Both the position numbers and the translations under genes were made by a program. The notes under the pieces were generated by a model. That model did no database searches and had not been told where the DNA came from. It was given only the letters and a program-made list of their open reading frames with translations. From Setomelanomma holmii (lineage: Eukaryota > Ascomycota > Dothideomycetes > Pleosporales > Phaeosphaeriaceae), in the NCBI GenBank assembly GCA_010015745.1, contig ML978331.1:1-46803 (forward strand): DNA of 46,803 bases. Reading direction: 5' to 3'. Below, piece by piece: positions 23,461 to 35,148 of the stretch (positions are counted from its first letter, which is position 1; every line of letters begins with the position of its first letter).

Positions 23461-23758
23461 GTGGACTTATTAATTCCCCGGTTATGGGCGACGAGCATGT
23501 TTATGATACCTCAGTTGGACAGTAGAGAAAGTTATTGAACTTCAAGATTATTGGTTCCTAGACTTGCACTCTAGATTAATGAAAGGCAAAGAGGCCGGAG
23601 TGGATGTGAAGCTGTTTGTTGCCTCTTTGGTTTAGCGCGACGCGGAAACAAATCTAGCCGATCTCGGAAGAACTCGATCTGCTTTCCTTCACTCCTACAC
23701 GTGTTTGGGAGTACTCCACCTTAAACCCAGAACATTCTGCATATCGACATTCAGGAAA
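23461..23758. other. Short intergenic region
   Basis: About 300 bases between two co-directional genes; nothing seen beyond the likely 3' UTR and promoter. Confidence 0.5.
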
Positions 23759-24658
23759 ATGAGCATATCCACATCATGGTACATGTTACCAATCGATCTC
23801 ATCGAGCTGCAGCTGGGCCAGATCGACCTCCTGCTGGCCATGTATCCGGACGAGGCCATATTGGAAGAGAGCGCGAGGATAAGAATGGACAAGTTAAGAG
23901 ACATGGAAAACCAGAATCCAGATGCCGCCTTTCCTAACGCCCCATCTATACTCATTGCACTGCAAATCGCGGTGTACCCCGATGCCTCACCCGCACGAAC
24001 CCTACAATTAGATCTTGTGTTTCCTTTCACGTACGGTGGCATAAAAGAGCCGGAAGATGCACCCAAAGCAAAGGTCCGAATATTACAGCCCCACTGGCTG
24101 AGTAAGGCCGCTACAAATCACCTTATGGCTGATATCCCAGAAAGCGAGGATTTGCTGGGTACCATCGAACACGTCAAGGAAGCAGCCGCACGCCAACTAG
24201 AACAGTCAAGCAATGCCAGTCTCGGCTTGAACCCCCGAGGCTCTTTCAGGCCCAGTTCAATGCCCCTAGTTCGAGTATGGTTCTACTTCCCTTCCATCTC
24301 CACCCGCTCCAAGCGCGACGACTTCATCATCCACGCCCCCTCCTATTCCCTCACTGGCTTCCTCTACGCCGGCAAACCCGGCCTGCTTTGCGTCGAAGGC
24401 GGTCCGCAAAGTATAGACGACTACATGAAGTTTATCAAGACGGAAAGCTGGGCCGATATCCCCGCGCACCACAAGAAAGTCAGCGAACGGTACCGCGAGA
24501 CGAAAGATGTGAGTAGGGTATTTGAGGGGATGACTGAGATTACGGATACGGTGGGTGAGCGGAGAGGACAGAGGGCGAATCGGGGGGATATGAAGGCTGT
24601 GGAAGAGTGGCTGACGGAGAGAGGGTTGGGAGGGGCGTTTGCCATGGTCTTGATGTAA
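23759..24658 (+). CDS. RWD / DUF1115 domain protein
   Basis: One exon of 299 residues. The N-terminal RWD domain is marked by LPIDLIELQLGQIDLLLAMYP and PSILIALQIAVYP. The C-terminal DUF1115 (Prp3 C-terminal-like) part has VRVWFYFPSIS, the TGFLYAGKPGLLCVEG strand-turn and a helical DDYMKFIKTESWADIP. Such RWDD2-like proteins occur across eukaryotes; the role is not settled, RWD domains being protein-binding modules. The open frame begins 18 codons earlier (23705), but the family starts close to the methionine at 23759. Confidence 0.85.
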   Translation: MSISTSWYMLPIDLIELQLGQIDLLLAMYPDEAILEESARIRMDKLRDMENQNPDAAFPNAPSILIALQIAVYPDASPARTLQLDLVFPFTYGGIKEPEDAPKAKVRILQPHWLSKAATNHLMADIPESEDLLGTIEHVKEAAARQLEQSSNASLGLNPRGSFRPSSMPLVRVWFYFPSISTRSKRDDFIIHAPSYSLTGFLYAGKPGLLCVEGGPQSIDDYMKFIKTESWADIPAHHKKVSERYRETKDVSRVFEGMTEITDTVGERRGQRANRGDMKAVEEWLTERGLGGAFAMVLM

Positions 24659-24732
24659 ATCTACTCGCATAGTCCGACGCTCATCTCCCAGATATTCTCG
24701 CTTTCTCGGGCTGAGCATCAACGCGCCGTATC

Positions 24733-25692
24733 TTATACGATCCAGAACAGCAAACTCGGCCACCGAAACGCATCATCCTCCTTTTCAGCATAAAACAACG
24801 TAACCTTCTCTATCCTCCTATCACCAAAGTCCTTCTTCCGCTGTATCAACAACCACACCGTACCAGCTCCATTCGGCGTACCGAGAATTGCTTTGCTTTC
24901 CTCGCTGTCGATGTCGAATGTCACACCTGGCCAGGGAACGTACGTCTTACTGTTCTGCTTCGTGGCGATTTTGTTTAGGATGGATTACGTCATGGGATGC
25001 TGAATACCCAGCCGGAAGACGTACTTGATCGGTACTGGAGAGGACGACGTGGGTGCGAGATAAATACACGTAGCGAGCCATCGCAAAATACGCAATATCA
25101 GACCAGTGATGCAGCGGCGGAACAGTAGCGACTGGTGGATCTTGATGAGCGCCCATAAACGATGCGGAGTGGTCCGATGAGACGATCATGACGCCTTCGC
25201 TAGGGTTGCAGATTTGTATGTGGGCGGCTTGGGTAGGCTGTTTGCTTCAGTTAGTGTCCATGTAGGGTGTTTGAAGAGACCTACAGCATAGACGACTTCG
25301 CCGTTGGTCCGCTCTTCTGAATGCGTATGCGTGATCATGACGTTCTTCCCGCCATCGCAGACCATGTTGGCGGATAATCCGAGGGCGTGCAAAGCTGGCG
25401 ACAAGTGCTCAATGCCCGTGACCGTGATGCAGTCCTCGTTCACTTCACCGATGAAACCATGGTCATTCAACTCTACCATATCGGTGAACTTGCTTTTGAC
25501 ATCTTCTTCTGCTGGATTAAGTACATGTCCAGCTGTTTCATCATCAGAGAGCATCATCTGCAGCAGTTTCTCGCCTTTATGGACTGTGACATTGTGCTCT
25601 TCGTCGGCTGCCATTGATCTTGGGAGTTGCTGGTTGAGTGTTTCAACCATGTGATTGTCGAGCATTGCGTGAACAAAATCGACTAAAAGCAT
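24733..25692 (-). CDS. Unknown protein, three exons
   Basis: Exons 25692-25285, 25237-25025 and 24945-24733 with introns of 47 and 79 bases give 277 residues, all junctions in frame. The N-terminal half is acidic and soluble (HKGEKLLQMMLSDDETAGH, VNEDCITVTGIEHLSPALHALG). Exon 2 includes PPLHHWSDIAYFAMARYVY. Exon 3 gives YVPWPGVTFDIDSEESKAIL and ends FRWPSLLFWIV. No catalytic motif or family is recognised. The first methionine lies just after a possible splice acceptor, so an earlier exon or a start at MLDNHMVETL (about 25662) is possible. Confidence 0.65.
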
Positions 25693-26014
25693 GTCAAGGA
25701 TGGATGGTGTCGAATGGCCGACGCCCTTTGCGCATGCGGGACTCTGTGCAAGGCACAGGCGGTGTTATACTCTTTTCACTTCACAGTTTGCTGTGTGGCA
25801 GATGAGACATGGCACGTGGCATGAACATCGCGGAGTTTCCATGCATAGTGCTCACTCATTCATCGCAATGCAACTTTCCGTGATATGCAATCAGATTTGG
25901 GTATCATGCGCATCTTGTCTATCCAACCATCACACGCTAAGTGCCCCAAGCTGACAGAATCTGAAAAGCCAAAACGCCGCTTCACCCAATTGTGCATGCT
26001 CTTCAATCCGTCTG
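25693..26014. other. Short intergenic region
   Basis: About 320 bases between two minus-strand genes. No gene seen; presumably the promoter of the downstream gene and the ATPase 3' UTR. Confidence 0.45.
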
Positions 26015-28558
26015 TTAGACTGCCATGATCGATTCACCGCCATCACGCGTTATGCGCTTCCGGATGTCTAGCCTGAGCAAGCGACCCGTAGCCTTCTCTA
26101 AGCTTCCGTCGTCATTCTTGCTAAGGACAGCGTTCGGCGAGTACACCAACGCTTCGCCAGTCTCCAATCCTTCGATCTGATGCATCATTTGCCTATCATC
26201 ATCCATCGCGCTGATATGTTTCTTGAGCGCGGCGTACCAAGCAGGGCTCGTGAAGCAGTGGATAACGGTGACGGAGCAGAGAGCAATGAGGTTGGTCGAG
26301 ACGGTTGGCTCCTGAGTTGAGATAATGACGCGAGCGCCCTTATGACGTTGGAGACGGATGAGTGTTACGAGGTAGTCATTCAAGATCTTCGAGCCAGGAG
26401 TGTTGAGCATGTACTATCAGACTTGTTAGCATGGAATCTTGGTCGAGGACATCATGGTGGTACCTTATGTGCTTCGTCGAGCACGACCATCTTTCCCTGC
26501 ACGCGAGATTGCATGAACCGTTCCATACCGAGCTTGAATAGTATGCAAGCGGTATTTGGCGTAACGAACGGGTCGGACAGGTCGATGATGGTGATTTCGC
26601 CAGGACGATACTTGGGCTCAGGCAATAGATTCGTTGTGTCCAAGAACGACTCGAGTAGACCCAAGCGCATCTGCAACATGGCTGTTTGCTTGGGGTCGAA
26701 ATACTCCATGGTAAGTCTTTCCTTGAACAGGTTGTAGTCGAAGAGACCATCCTCACTTTCCGTAGCAATGGTTCGAAGAATGCTCTCTACCTTCGCCATG
26801 TATAGCGGGACCTCTGACTTTTCGTTGACTGCCATCAGTGTCAACAGCGTACCGATATCCAACGTCCTAGCTTTGAGCTTGAATGGAATGACTTCGACGC
26901 CGGGAATGGCTCGATAGAATTTGGCAATTGCGGGGTTGGAGGGTGAGGTGAGCACGGTAACCTTCTTCACACGGTGAGTAGACACGGACGCATTTGCCGC
27001 TGCCAGGTAAGCAGCCTCGCTGACGTCAAACCCGGATCCTCCGTTGCTGAATTCTCCATAACTGAATACGAGCGCTGATACCGGAGCTTGGAGTCTGCCT
27101 AGGTGCGGTGTTGCGATGAGAGCGTTCTCGAGCATACATGCTGTAGTATGGCTCTTTCCGCTACCCTGTACGCCACATATGAATGTGGAGAACGGGACAT
27201 TGGTATTCTGGAAGATCTTCATCTCTGAGTCCTCAGCATGAATGGAACCCAGGAAGCCGAATTGAGGTACGAGATCTCGAGCATGTTGCATGACCAATGA
27301 TTGTGACAGAAGAGGGGCATGTTCTATGTCTCGCTTCGCAACGTCGAGTGATTTCTGGCTGTTCATGACCTTCGTTCTGTCGGCACCGAGTCGATCGATC
27401 AGATCGAAGTCGGGCTCCCCGTGGCATTCATGGAAAGATTCCTCTGACTCATCTTCGCTCGTCAAGTCGGAGTCTAGATCAGTTGCACTGACGTTTGAGC
27501 TCTTGAGAAAGGAAATGTCAGTCGGAGGATATACAAGATATGTGGGATCAACGTGACCTACCCTATCCGAAACCGTCAGTTTGCTGAACTGAGACTTGAA
27601 TCTTTCGCCAACATGCGGTATGGTCTTGGTATGATCCGTGATGCCCGAAAGCTTTGCGTTCGCTTTCATACCAGATAGGGTCGAGCTTGCGGTAACGCTG
27701 TTTGCTCGAACAACAGTTTGCGGCAATTTGGGGCTCACTGCTTTCTTTGTGCTAGGTCCAAAGTGTTGAGGTTCATCGCTAGGTTTAGGGAGTATCACGC
27801 CGCCTATTGCTTTGTTTTTGGAGGCTTTGCTTTGCTGAACCTTGTCTGGGCCTGGCGTTCGAGACTTGGACGGCATCGCCTCTCCGGCTTGGGGGAGGAC
27901 CTTTCTACGATCCTGAAGCCTGCCGTTGTGAGTATGCGGCATGAAAACATTACATCATAATTTTAATAGTGGTGTGCCTCAACATACTGATTGATCATAT
28001 TCTCCCTTTTGCCGTGATCTTCCTTAAGATCCTTTCGAACCTTGATCAATGCATTCTGAACGGCATCTGGATCCGTGAAACGACCTAGATCATCCGAATA
28101 GAATCTAGCACATATCTCCTGCTAGATGTCAGTGCTGGCTTTGAGCCGTGGTTGCGCATACGCTTACCTCGACGATTTGCAGATCAAGTCTGGTTGATGT
28201 CAGCCAAATACTGCAGGGCGACGTAGAACACTCACTGCTTCACTGCAGCCTTGATCTCATGAGCCTGCTTAGGGCGTATTCTCAAAAGAATGTCGCGAAG
28301 CTTGTCCAGATTGACTATTCCCACAGGTTGACCTTGTGCATTACAGTAGCGATTGCGGTACTCGGCCTGTACCCAAGCATATGTTGAGGTTGATCTGTAG
28401 ATTCATTCAGTCATAGTCCAACGTGACGAGTGGGAGACTCACTCTGATGGTGCCGACGTGGCTGCTAGTGACTTTGTTACATTGCGTGGCGGCGGCAGTG
28501 GCAATGACACAGCGGTTTGCGATGCGAAGCTGAGAGATGTGAATATGATAATTCGCAT
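26015..28558 (-). CDS. HerA-like P-loop ATPase with an N-terminal helical domain
   Basis: Six minus-strand exons (28558-28443, 28394-28236, 28189-28168, 28118-27988, 27919-26464, 26413-26015) with introns of 48, 46, 49, 68 and 50 bases keep one frame of 760 residues. Exons 1-4 code an N-terminal domain (AWVQAEYRNRYC, LDKLRDILLRIRPKQAHEI, EEICARFY). The middle is disordered. The ATPase part has Walker A GVQGSGKSH (lysine 398), Walker B MVVLDEAHK (D624, E625), and motifs GEITIIDLSDPF and GARVIISTQEP, as in fungal AAA/HerA-FtsK-like ATPases of unknown role. Joining exon 4 to 5 uses a GTATGT donor and a CAG acceptor. The alternative is two genes: ATPase starting at 27942 or 27876, and a separate 150-residue protein ending at 27963. 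Exon 1 begins MRIIIFTSLSF, signal-peptide-like, which fits poorly with an ATPase, so the true start is uncertain. Confidence 0.75.
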
Positions 28559-28599
28559 ATATATGTATGCATCCAGTATGAACCTACAGCTTCATCCTC

Positions 28600-28938
28600 T
28601 CATCTATCGTGTTTTGCGCTCAAGTCGGGTCTCATGCTTCGCAATGCATCGCGTACGGATGCCTTGCTCTGGAAGTGACCTTGCTCGTTCCGAGGGTACT
28701 TTGCGCAGAGTTTCGCAAACATGTCAATATCAAAACTGTTTAATATCAGTCATCAGTCGGTTGATTGCAAGTCTTTTCCTAGCTCTTACCGTTGTATGGC
28801 TGTCTGCACTTCTGCCTGGCGGTTTGGATGGTCGCGAACCAAACTTTTACGGAAGCGATTCAATATGAGCGGAGAGCACTGCGCGCGAGTCTTGTCACAG
28901 TACCGCTTGCGATACTCGGCCCAGATGAAAGCGTCCAT
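28600..28938 (-). CDS. Tandem partial copy of the ATPase N-terminal domain
   Basis: Two minus-strand exons (28938-28790, 28735-28600) with a 54-base GTAAGA...CAG intron give 94 residues. It aligns throughout with the N-terminal domain of the neighbouring ATPase: FIWAEYRKRYC against WVQAEYRNRYC, then LILNRFRKSL against NLDKLRDILL, and FDIDMFAKLCAKY against LDLQIVEEICARFY. An intron interrupts both at the same place. The copy ends at a TGA about where the domain ends, and starts only 41 bases upstream of the ATPase gene start. A 5' exon may be missing, because the first methionine is immediately behind a possible acceptor. It is either a small stand-alone gene or a truncated duplicate. Confidence 0.5.
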
Positions 28939-30597
28939 TGCTTTTCAGGCTGCCAGAAGATGAGTTGTCCAACTTAAGTATCATTTGCGCTGTGCCACAA
29001 AGGCTGGGCAAACAGTTGAGACATGACCGCAGTAAATCGCTTAGACCCCTGCCGCCGTAAGCCAACTTGGGACGGCGCTAGTCCCAATTGACTTCCGCGA
29101 GGTGTTTTCACCTTCACTCCTCTTCCACACGTGTGTATCACAGCACAGTCCATTTGTTTGTCAAATTGCTCGATCAGGTCCTCAGTCTCAGCATGATTTT
29201 CCGCGATCTGCCCTGCACTCTCCAGATCGTTTGCGTTCAACCACCCTCAGTCTTTACCTTCCCCACAACTTGCATCCAGAACCCAGCGAGAGTCCCTCGC
29301 ATCTCAATTTCTATTTGCCGCACCCAACTTTACTCCTTCATTGTCTCCGGCCGCATGCTTCTCAGTCCATCTTACCATGCAATTCTTGTATGAATGTTGA
29401 GTCATCAACGCTCCATTTCCTTTTGTTGCTCACTCTGCCCTTTGTCAGCGGCAATATTCTAGCAGCAAGACTCCCGTAAATTCACCATTCTTTTCCGCTA
29501 CATCATCAGACACTCTCCAGCGGATCTATTTTGTCTAAGCGGATGATTGCACCTGCTCCGGCGCGATCGCATGGAACCCATAGCGACTTTTACCACGGCA
29601 CGTAAATACCGCGATGAGCCTTGTCTGCCACGTCTGCGCAACGGACACAACTCGTTCGCCGATAGCCTGGTTCAACTTTCGTGCAGCAACTTTTGGTAAC
29701 GAACAGCCAGTACGGCACGGTCTTAGACCCTTACATCGCCATTCTGGGCGGTCATAGGACGCGGAAATGGTGCAACCCAAAGACGGCGAACAGCGATTTC
29801 AAGGTGCAGATCCTTGGGGTTTACATAGAGCCAGGCGCCGTGTTTGCAAAGCGTACAGCTGATGTCCAGCATGGCTGCTGTCCAAACCATGTCGCATGGT
29901 TCAGATAGCGGTTCGAATCGAGTTCAATAACAACATGTTTAGTCAACCCTCAAAGCTGTGGAGATCAGACCGAAGGTTTGGACGCTGTACTGTCTCCAGT
30001 TGATAGTGTACCTAACATGGCAAATATGCTGATGGAGCAGAGCCGTGTTTTGTCCGTCGCCGTTATATTCGTGACGTTCACGGGAACTCTTCGAGGCCAC
30101 CATCCACGGCGCTGTATGGCACCGTGCGACGAGGTTGGTTGTAAAGAGGCTGGCAATACCCAGTGCGCTGTGTTGACTGTTGAGGTAGGGGCTCTCCATC
30201 CAAAACGCCCTCACACCACGCCCTGTATGGCCTCAGAGACTTTTGTCTGTCGCGGTAGCAATTGGTCAAAGTCTCTGAAGATATCCAGGCTTCTGTAAGA
30301 CGACAAAATCTGAACGACGTCGTTCGCGATAGTGGAGCTGAGCGGGCATGAATTGCTGCAGCACCTGGTAAGGGTTCCTTGGTACACTAGTGAATTAAGC
30401 GCACCCAATATCTTTATATGTGAGAGTAAAGTTTCAAGACCATGGAACGCCATTATTGAATTCTAGGCATGTTTGATCAGATTGTCTTATAAGATGAACG
30501 TTCTTTCCAAATCATTCTTCATCCCAATATCCTCTTCGTATCTCACAAATTCTCACCAAACCCATCTACATTATTTTCCAGGTCCTTATCAGTAAAA
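28939..30597. other. Intergenic region before the RING gene cluster
   Basis: About 1.65 kb with overlapping short frames on both strands (up to 125 codons). One minus-strand frame near 29535-29780 ends in a well-formed stretch (VAARKLNQAIGERVV) but has no start context or family match that I can name. Nothing supported as a gene. Confidence 0.4.
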
Positions 30598-31311
30598 ATG
30601 TATCTGCAAGAAGGTTCCTGCGGTGCTCGCCCACGCTACACCATTTTGTGCATCAAGAACAATTGCGAAGCTTTCATGTTCTTGGCTCGCACCAAGTTCG
30701 ATGATGCACGGTTGAAGCGCAATTCGCCCACACAATACTACGAAGAACTCAACTATCTCCTGAGATCGAAGGGATTTCCCCAAGCTTGGCATATTCGCAA
30801 TAACATCCTCAAAATCCACAATCTGCTCGATCGCGAGATGCAACGCATCAACGACGCCTGGCAAGCAGAAGTGGAGAAGCAATGGGTTGGGGAGCCCATT
30901 GCTGTCGAGTCTGTGTCATCACCCATCGATACTCCAAGTGGAGACGAATGCATCACCTGTGGCGACGAGATCACGACATCGGACGTCCGCACGCCATGTG
31001 GCCATCAATATTGCCGCAAGTGTCTCGAGACATGGATTCACGCTTGCCAACCAGCTAGCCACCGCTGTCCTTATTGCCGTACGGAGCTGTTCGAGAAGCC
31101 CCAGTACGAGGTCAAGAACAGAGAGGTTATGATAAACTTTGTGCAGGAAGGCGAGATATGTAATAAGCTACGAACAGATTGCCAGGACTTGTGGTACTCA
31201 TACTGTTCGTTCGATGCGGAGCGACTAGCCTATGAGCGCGACGTGGCGGATGCGAAGGAAAGCGAGCTTCTGGCAGAGTGGATCAGAGGATTTGATGAGC
31301 TCACAATCTAA
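30598..31311 (+). CDS. RING-finger protein 1 of 3
   Basis: One exon of 237 residues. The C3HC4 RING has ligands C118, C121, C134, H136, C139, C142, C157 and C160 (ECITCGDE, TPCGHQYCRKCLETWI, CPYC), a complete and canonical set, so it is a likely E3 ubiquitin ligase. The N-terminal 115 residues are helical and charged without a known domain. After the RING comes a short helical tail. No membrane segment or signal peptide. Two more RING genes follow on the same strand within 3.5 kb, which suggests local gene expansion, although the proteins are not closely similar outside the RING. Confidence 0.85.
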   Translation: MYLQEGSCGARPRYTILCIKNNCEAFMFLARTKFDDARLKRNSPTQYYEELNYLLRSKGFPQAWHIRNNILKIHNLLDREMQRINDAWQAEVEKQWVGEPIAVESVSSPIDTPSGDECITCGDEITTSDVRTPCGHQYCRKCLETWIHACQPASHRCPYCRTELFEKPQYEVKNREVMINFVQEGEICNKLRTDCQDLWYSYCSFDAERLAYERDVADAKESELLAEWIRGFDELTI

Positions 31312-31839
31312 GTGTCGGATCTTTTTGCAGTCGTTGATAGCGGAGATCTTGAGGCGATGGCTCGATCTTTACACAAGCTTGAGGTGGTGGCCGTGTGGGA
31401 GGCGAGTTGGAGTGGCGTTTCAATTCTTTGACTTTTATGGCGCAGTATTATTGATTGTTACAATGTTACTTCTGTTCACTCATGAAACAATAAATTCAAA
31501 TCTGCCTTACCTCCATGAATAACGACCTGGATTCGCCCTTGAGCTCTCGTTGTGTGCCGCAATGCGACGTCTCATCACTTCCAATAATACCTTGCCCATC
31601 CGATTACAACAGCGCTCTGCATCTAGTTTCGGTGCTCGTCAATAATAATCGGCTTCGTCAGTACGTGCCGCACCTCACTTGATTGTGCCTTCCTCACTTT
31701 CATCAACCACGTGCTTTTGTTTACCTCGCCATGACGCATTTCTCTGTTGACCTCACCTCATCTCTCCTCCCACCACGCTTAATTGCTACCAAAAACAACT
31801 CGCCGCGTCTTCTTCCACTCATTTCTGAAACACGACACC
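31312..31839. other. Intergenic region between RING genes 1 and 2
   Basis: No gene seen. The downstream coding frame is open from 31783, but no ATG occurs before 31840. Confidence 0.5.
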
Positions 31840-33291
31840 ATGGATCACGCCACGCACTTTCGTCCGTACCAGGAGCACCCTTTCGCTGCGCTGTACCCGC
31901 AGGCTGCCGAGCGCCGCAACAGAATCTACGTCAACTTCAGCGTCGAAGTACGTCAAGAAGAGCTGAGCACGCCTTACAGGCCAGTCCCAGTTCTGCCAGT
32001 CCACCGCTCGGAATATGATCAGCAACTTGCCGTGCAGGATACGCCCGAAATCCTCAGCACGCAGATACCTTCCGCCAGTCCCTTTGGAGAGGCTGCTCAG
32101 CACGCAGTTGCCCACTTCGAGACGCGTGGCAATCACACAACGCATCTCAGTCGTTTACCACCGTGGGACCGCTCTGTCTTCTCCATGAGGAGTGCCACAC
32201 GCCTCATCTGGACGGATGTGCAAGGCCTGCTCTCCCTCGGCCTGCGGCTACTTGCGACCGAAAAGCTGAAAACCCATGCAGAAGCCGTCACCAGTGAAAA
32301 CGTTGCGTTCGGAATGTCAGCTGAGGCCTGGATGGAACAAGTGAGCTCTCTCAAGGAGTTCGACGCGCCTCTATTCCATATGCTCCGCGATTCGATCAAT
32401 ACGCACACGCCTGACCATATCTTGCTTCGCTGGGAGGTACTGCGTAGGAAGATGAGCACGAATGGACAGACGTTCGAAAACGTCATTCGACACTCAGAAG
32501 AATTGGTCCGGAGTCAGTGGTGCGCAATTGCGCGCGAACTCTACTTCCTCTTGCTTGAGTAAGTGCTCGCAACGCCCTGAGAGATCAGCTGGCTGAACAT
32601 GCGACTGACATGCTACAGTCATAACGAAGCATTACTCGCCAGTGTGCCCACCTTGCTCCTGGAGGCCGAGACTCTCGAGCGTTCATTGAGTGCATACTGT
32701 GCCGCTCTCCGCATACGCTTCTACCTATGGCGTATGACCCGATCGAACCCGATGTGCAGTCTCAGGAAGTACAAGCACGAATTGAAGTCCGAGTACTTCC
32801 GAGCCTATTCTAGGCAGCTCGCCGCTCTGATTGCACAGGAGTTCACCCGTGTTCGTGATCCGGACATGAATCAATTGGACGACGTCAGACGCGAGCTTGT
32901 CGACATGCCTATCGAGGTTGATGCAATCAGCATGCAGTTGACTGGCACAACGAGCAAGTTCTGTACTATCTGTCAAGATACGCATGCGACCTCAGACTGC
33001 GTGTCACCGCTCAAATGTGCCTGCATACTGGGGCGGGAATGTCTACAGGCACTGTTGAACCGTGATGCTCCATCGAGCTATACGTGTCCCAACTGTCGGG
33101 CTCAACTTCATGAGCCTTTGCGATGGAAGCCAGTTGATGTCAACAGCGAGAGAGACCTCACGATTGGGCTTCTGTTCGCACTTCGAACCAACATCGCGTC
33201 GCTCTGCCGCGAGATCGCCGAGGAGCCAGAGTCTTTCAGCAGGAAGCAGCGAGTTACTTTCTACACCACTCGACTTCTGTATGGTCGTTAG
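31840..33291 (+). CDS. RING-like protein 2 of 3, altered zinc ligands
   Basis: Two exons (31840-32558, 32619-33291) with a 60-base GTAAGT...CAG intron give 463 residues. The start is the first ATG of the frame, in a strong context (CACCATGG). A long helical N-terminal region precedes a C-terminal RING-like zinc module: CTICQD, then LKCACILGRECL and CPNC. In the core the usual CxHxxCxxC reads CACILGREC, so the histidine is replaced by cysteine and the fifth ligand by glycine. It probably still binds zinc but may not work as a standard E3. About 100 residues of helix follow it. Confidence 0.75.
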
Positions 33292-33828
33292 CGAGCTTTC
33301 ATTCGCTGCAGTCGCTCCAGAAGGATTCGTGATACGTATAATCTGCACCAAACAAGCCGGGACAATTGATGAAGAAGATAAGAGTTGCCACGAGGAGGAC
33401 TGAGGACATTTCCGAAGATACCATGATATGTATATGGAGAGTCAGCATTGTGACGCAATGTAGGAGGAAGGACAGACTTTGTCATACCCAAGCATATATT
33501 ATTCGTGGTAGTCGATGTATCGCTCGAATCTACATACTAGACCCAGACAGCCTGTATGATACGATTGTAGCGCTAACGATGTCAAGCTCTCAGGGCGCGA
33601 GTATCTTCACCTTGATTGTGTTCGTATAGTCGCTCATTGCGGTCTCGAGAAGTGCGAGCCTGAGGTGCACGTGCGGGGTGCCAACGAAGCGCCGCCCCAC
33701 TCTGACCCGTGACCATGGTACTCCCAATTCACTTTCGGCACCAGACCTTTTTTAAGCAACTCCTGCACAGCGTTCTGCTTCACACCTACCAACTCCCGTT
33801 TAAACACAAAATTTGTGCTGCAAGCGAA
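33292..33828. other. Intergenic region between RING genes 2 and 3
   Basis: About 540 bases; no gene recognised apart from short frames. Confidence 0.5.
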
Positions 33829-35148
33829 ATGACCCAACTAGAGCCAGAACACCCACCTGGACGACACTGCCCAGCCAGCGCGGAAGGTACGTAGATAAGC
33901 GCGGCAGGTGCATGTATGGTAGCACCGCTGCCTAGAAACAACTGATATTCGCCTGCCACACTCAAAGACTAACTCTCGTCAGTGTACAGACATGTTCGAC
34001 GACGAATGCGCAAGCTCAGCACAGTCAGGAAACTGAGCCAGCCTCAGCAAATATTGCAGGACTTAGATGTACGGGAGATTGAGAGTATCATGAAGCAGGA
34101 ACATCTTTCACTTGTCGACTTTCAAGATTTGTACGCGTCCGAGAAAAATTATGAGCACAAAGCGGCGCGAGCATGCGAATGGCTTGTCAGTGTTCTCCAG
34201 AGCCATATGCGACTCTTAGGACGAGAGCATGAGATGCGCATGTTCCGATTCGCGATTGAGAAGGAGCTAGCAGGCGCACAAGCAGACTGGTCAGACATGG
34301 AGAGGTTATACATGGTACTCACAAACTTCAAAGGCGCCGATGCCGGGCAAGGACTCAAGATGGCCTTCATTTGGGTCCTGCAACTCAACTTCGCAGACAC
34401 TCTGGGTCCCATGGGCAAGCTCGCAGCCCAGCGCTGCGAAGCCAGAGAGCGCGTGCTGCAGCGAGACAGTCAAGTTGAGGAGACACGCGTCAAGATCATC
34501 GACCGATTACACGAAATTAAGGTCGACCATTTCGCATGCGCTGTACCGCTCTCATGCCTCCGGCCGCGACCTGATGTTATCGATGACAACGAAGGAAGCT
34601 GTCCAGTCTGTCAGAACTCCTACAGCGACCTTGGCGGTAACACTGCGCAAGAATTGCTTTCCGACTACCCAGTGCGCATCAAGTACTGCGGTCACATCAT
34701 CGGCAAAGCTTGCCTCGAGCGATGGATCATGACACCAAAGATCGATGTTGCAAAGTATCCGCATCGGACATGTCCTCTCTGCCGCGTGAAGATCGAAGGT
34801 GTTCGAGCTCCATCTGTATCATCAGGATTAAATCTACACTTGAAGAGAGACAGACGAGCTATGGAGAACTTGAGAGAGCTGGCAGATGGGTGGGACATGG
34901 AGTATGAAGAGTGCCTGGAAACTATCGTGGCTTGCATGAGTGCTGAGATCGCGGGCGAGGAACTGTTGGCTCTCATCGACCGACAGAAGGGAAAGACTAG
35001 ATGGGGCTTCGAGAAAGACGAGAAGATTCTGAGAGAAACGATGGAAGGCGTCAACAAGGAGAAGTGGGCCTGGGGCTTCCGAGGCGATCACGCCTGGCGG
35101 CAGTTGCGGGACGAGTGGATGAAGAGCGGTGTTGTGCGACAGAGCTGA
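33829..35148 (+). CDS. RING-like protein 3 of 3
   Basis: Two exons (33829-33886, 33983-35148) with a 96-base GTACGT...CAG intron give 407 residues. The main frame has no ATG at its 5' end, so the first exon (MTQLEPEHPPGRHC...) was added because it joins in frame. An internal start at the ATG near 34006 is the alternative. The RING lies at about residues 226-290: SCPVCQ, KYCGHIIGKACLERWI, TCPLCR. The fifth ligand position is glycine (G260), giving CGHxxGxxC as in RING 2. Helical regions flank the RING on both sides. Likely ubiquitin-related. Confidence 0.75.

Noticed and set aside
27963..28558. Separate 150-residue secreted protein (signal-peptide-like MRIIIFTSLSF start)
   Set aside because: A strong GTATGT donor lets its last exon join the ATPase frame in phase, and the gap to the ATPase frame would be only 20 bases. 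Kept as an alternative model, not as a separate gene.
29535..29780. 81-codon minus-strand frame with an orderly C-terminal stretch
   Set aside because: No ATG context, no splice partners and no family that I can name.
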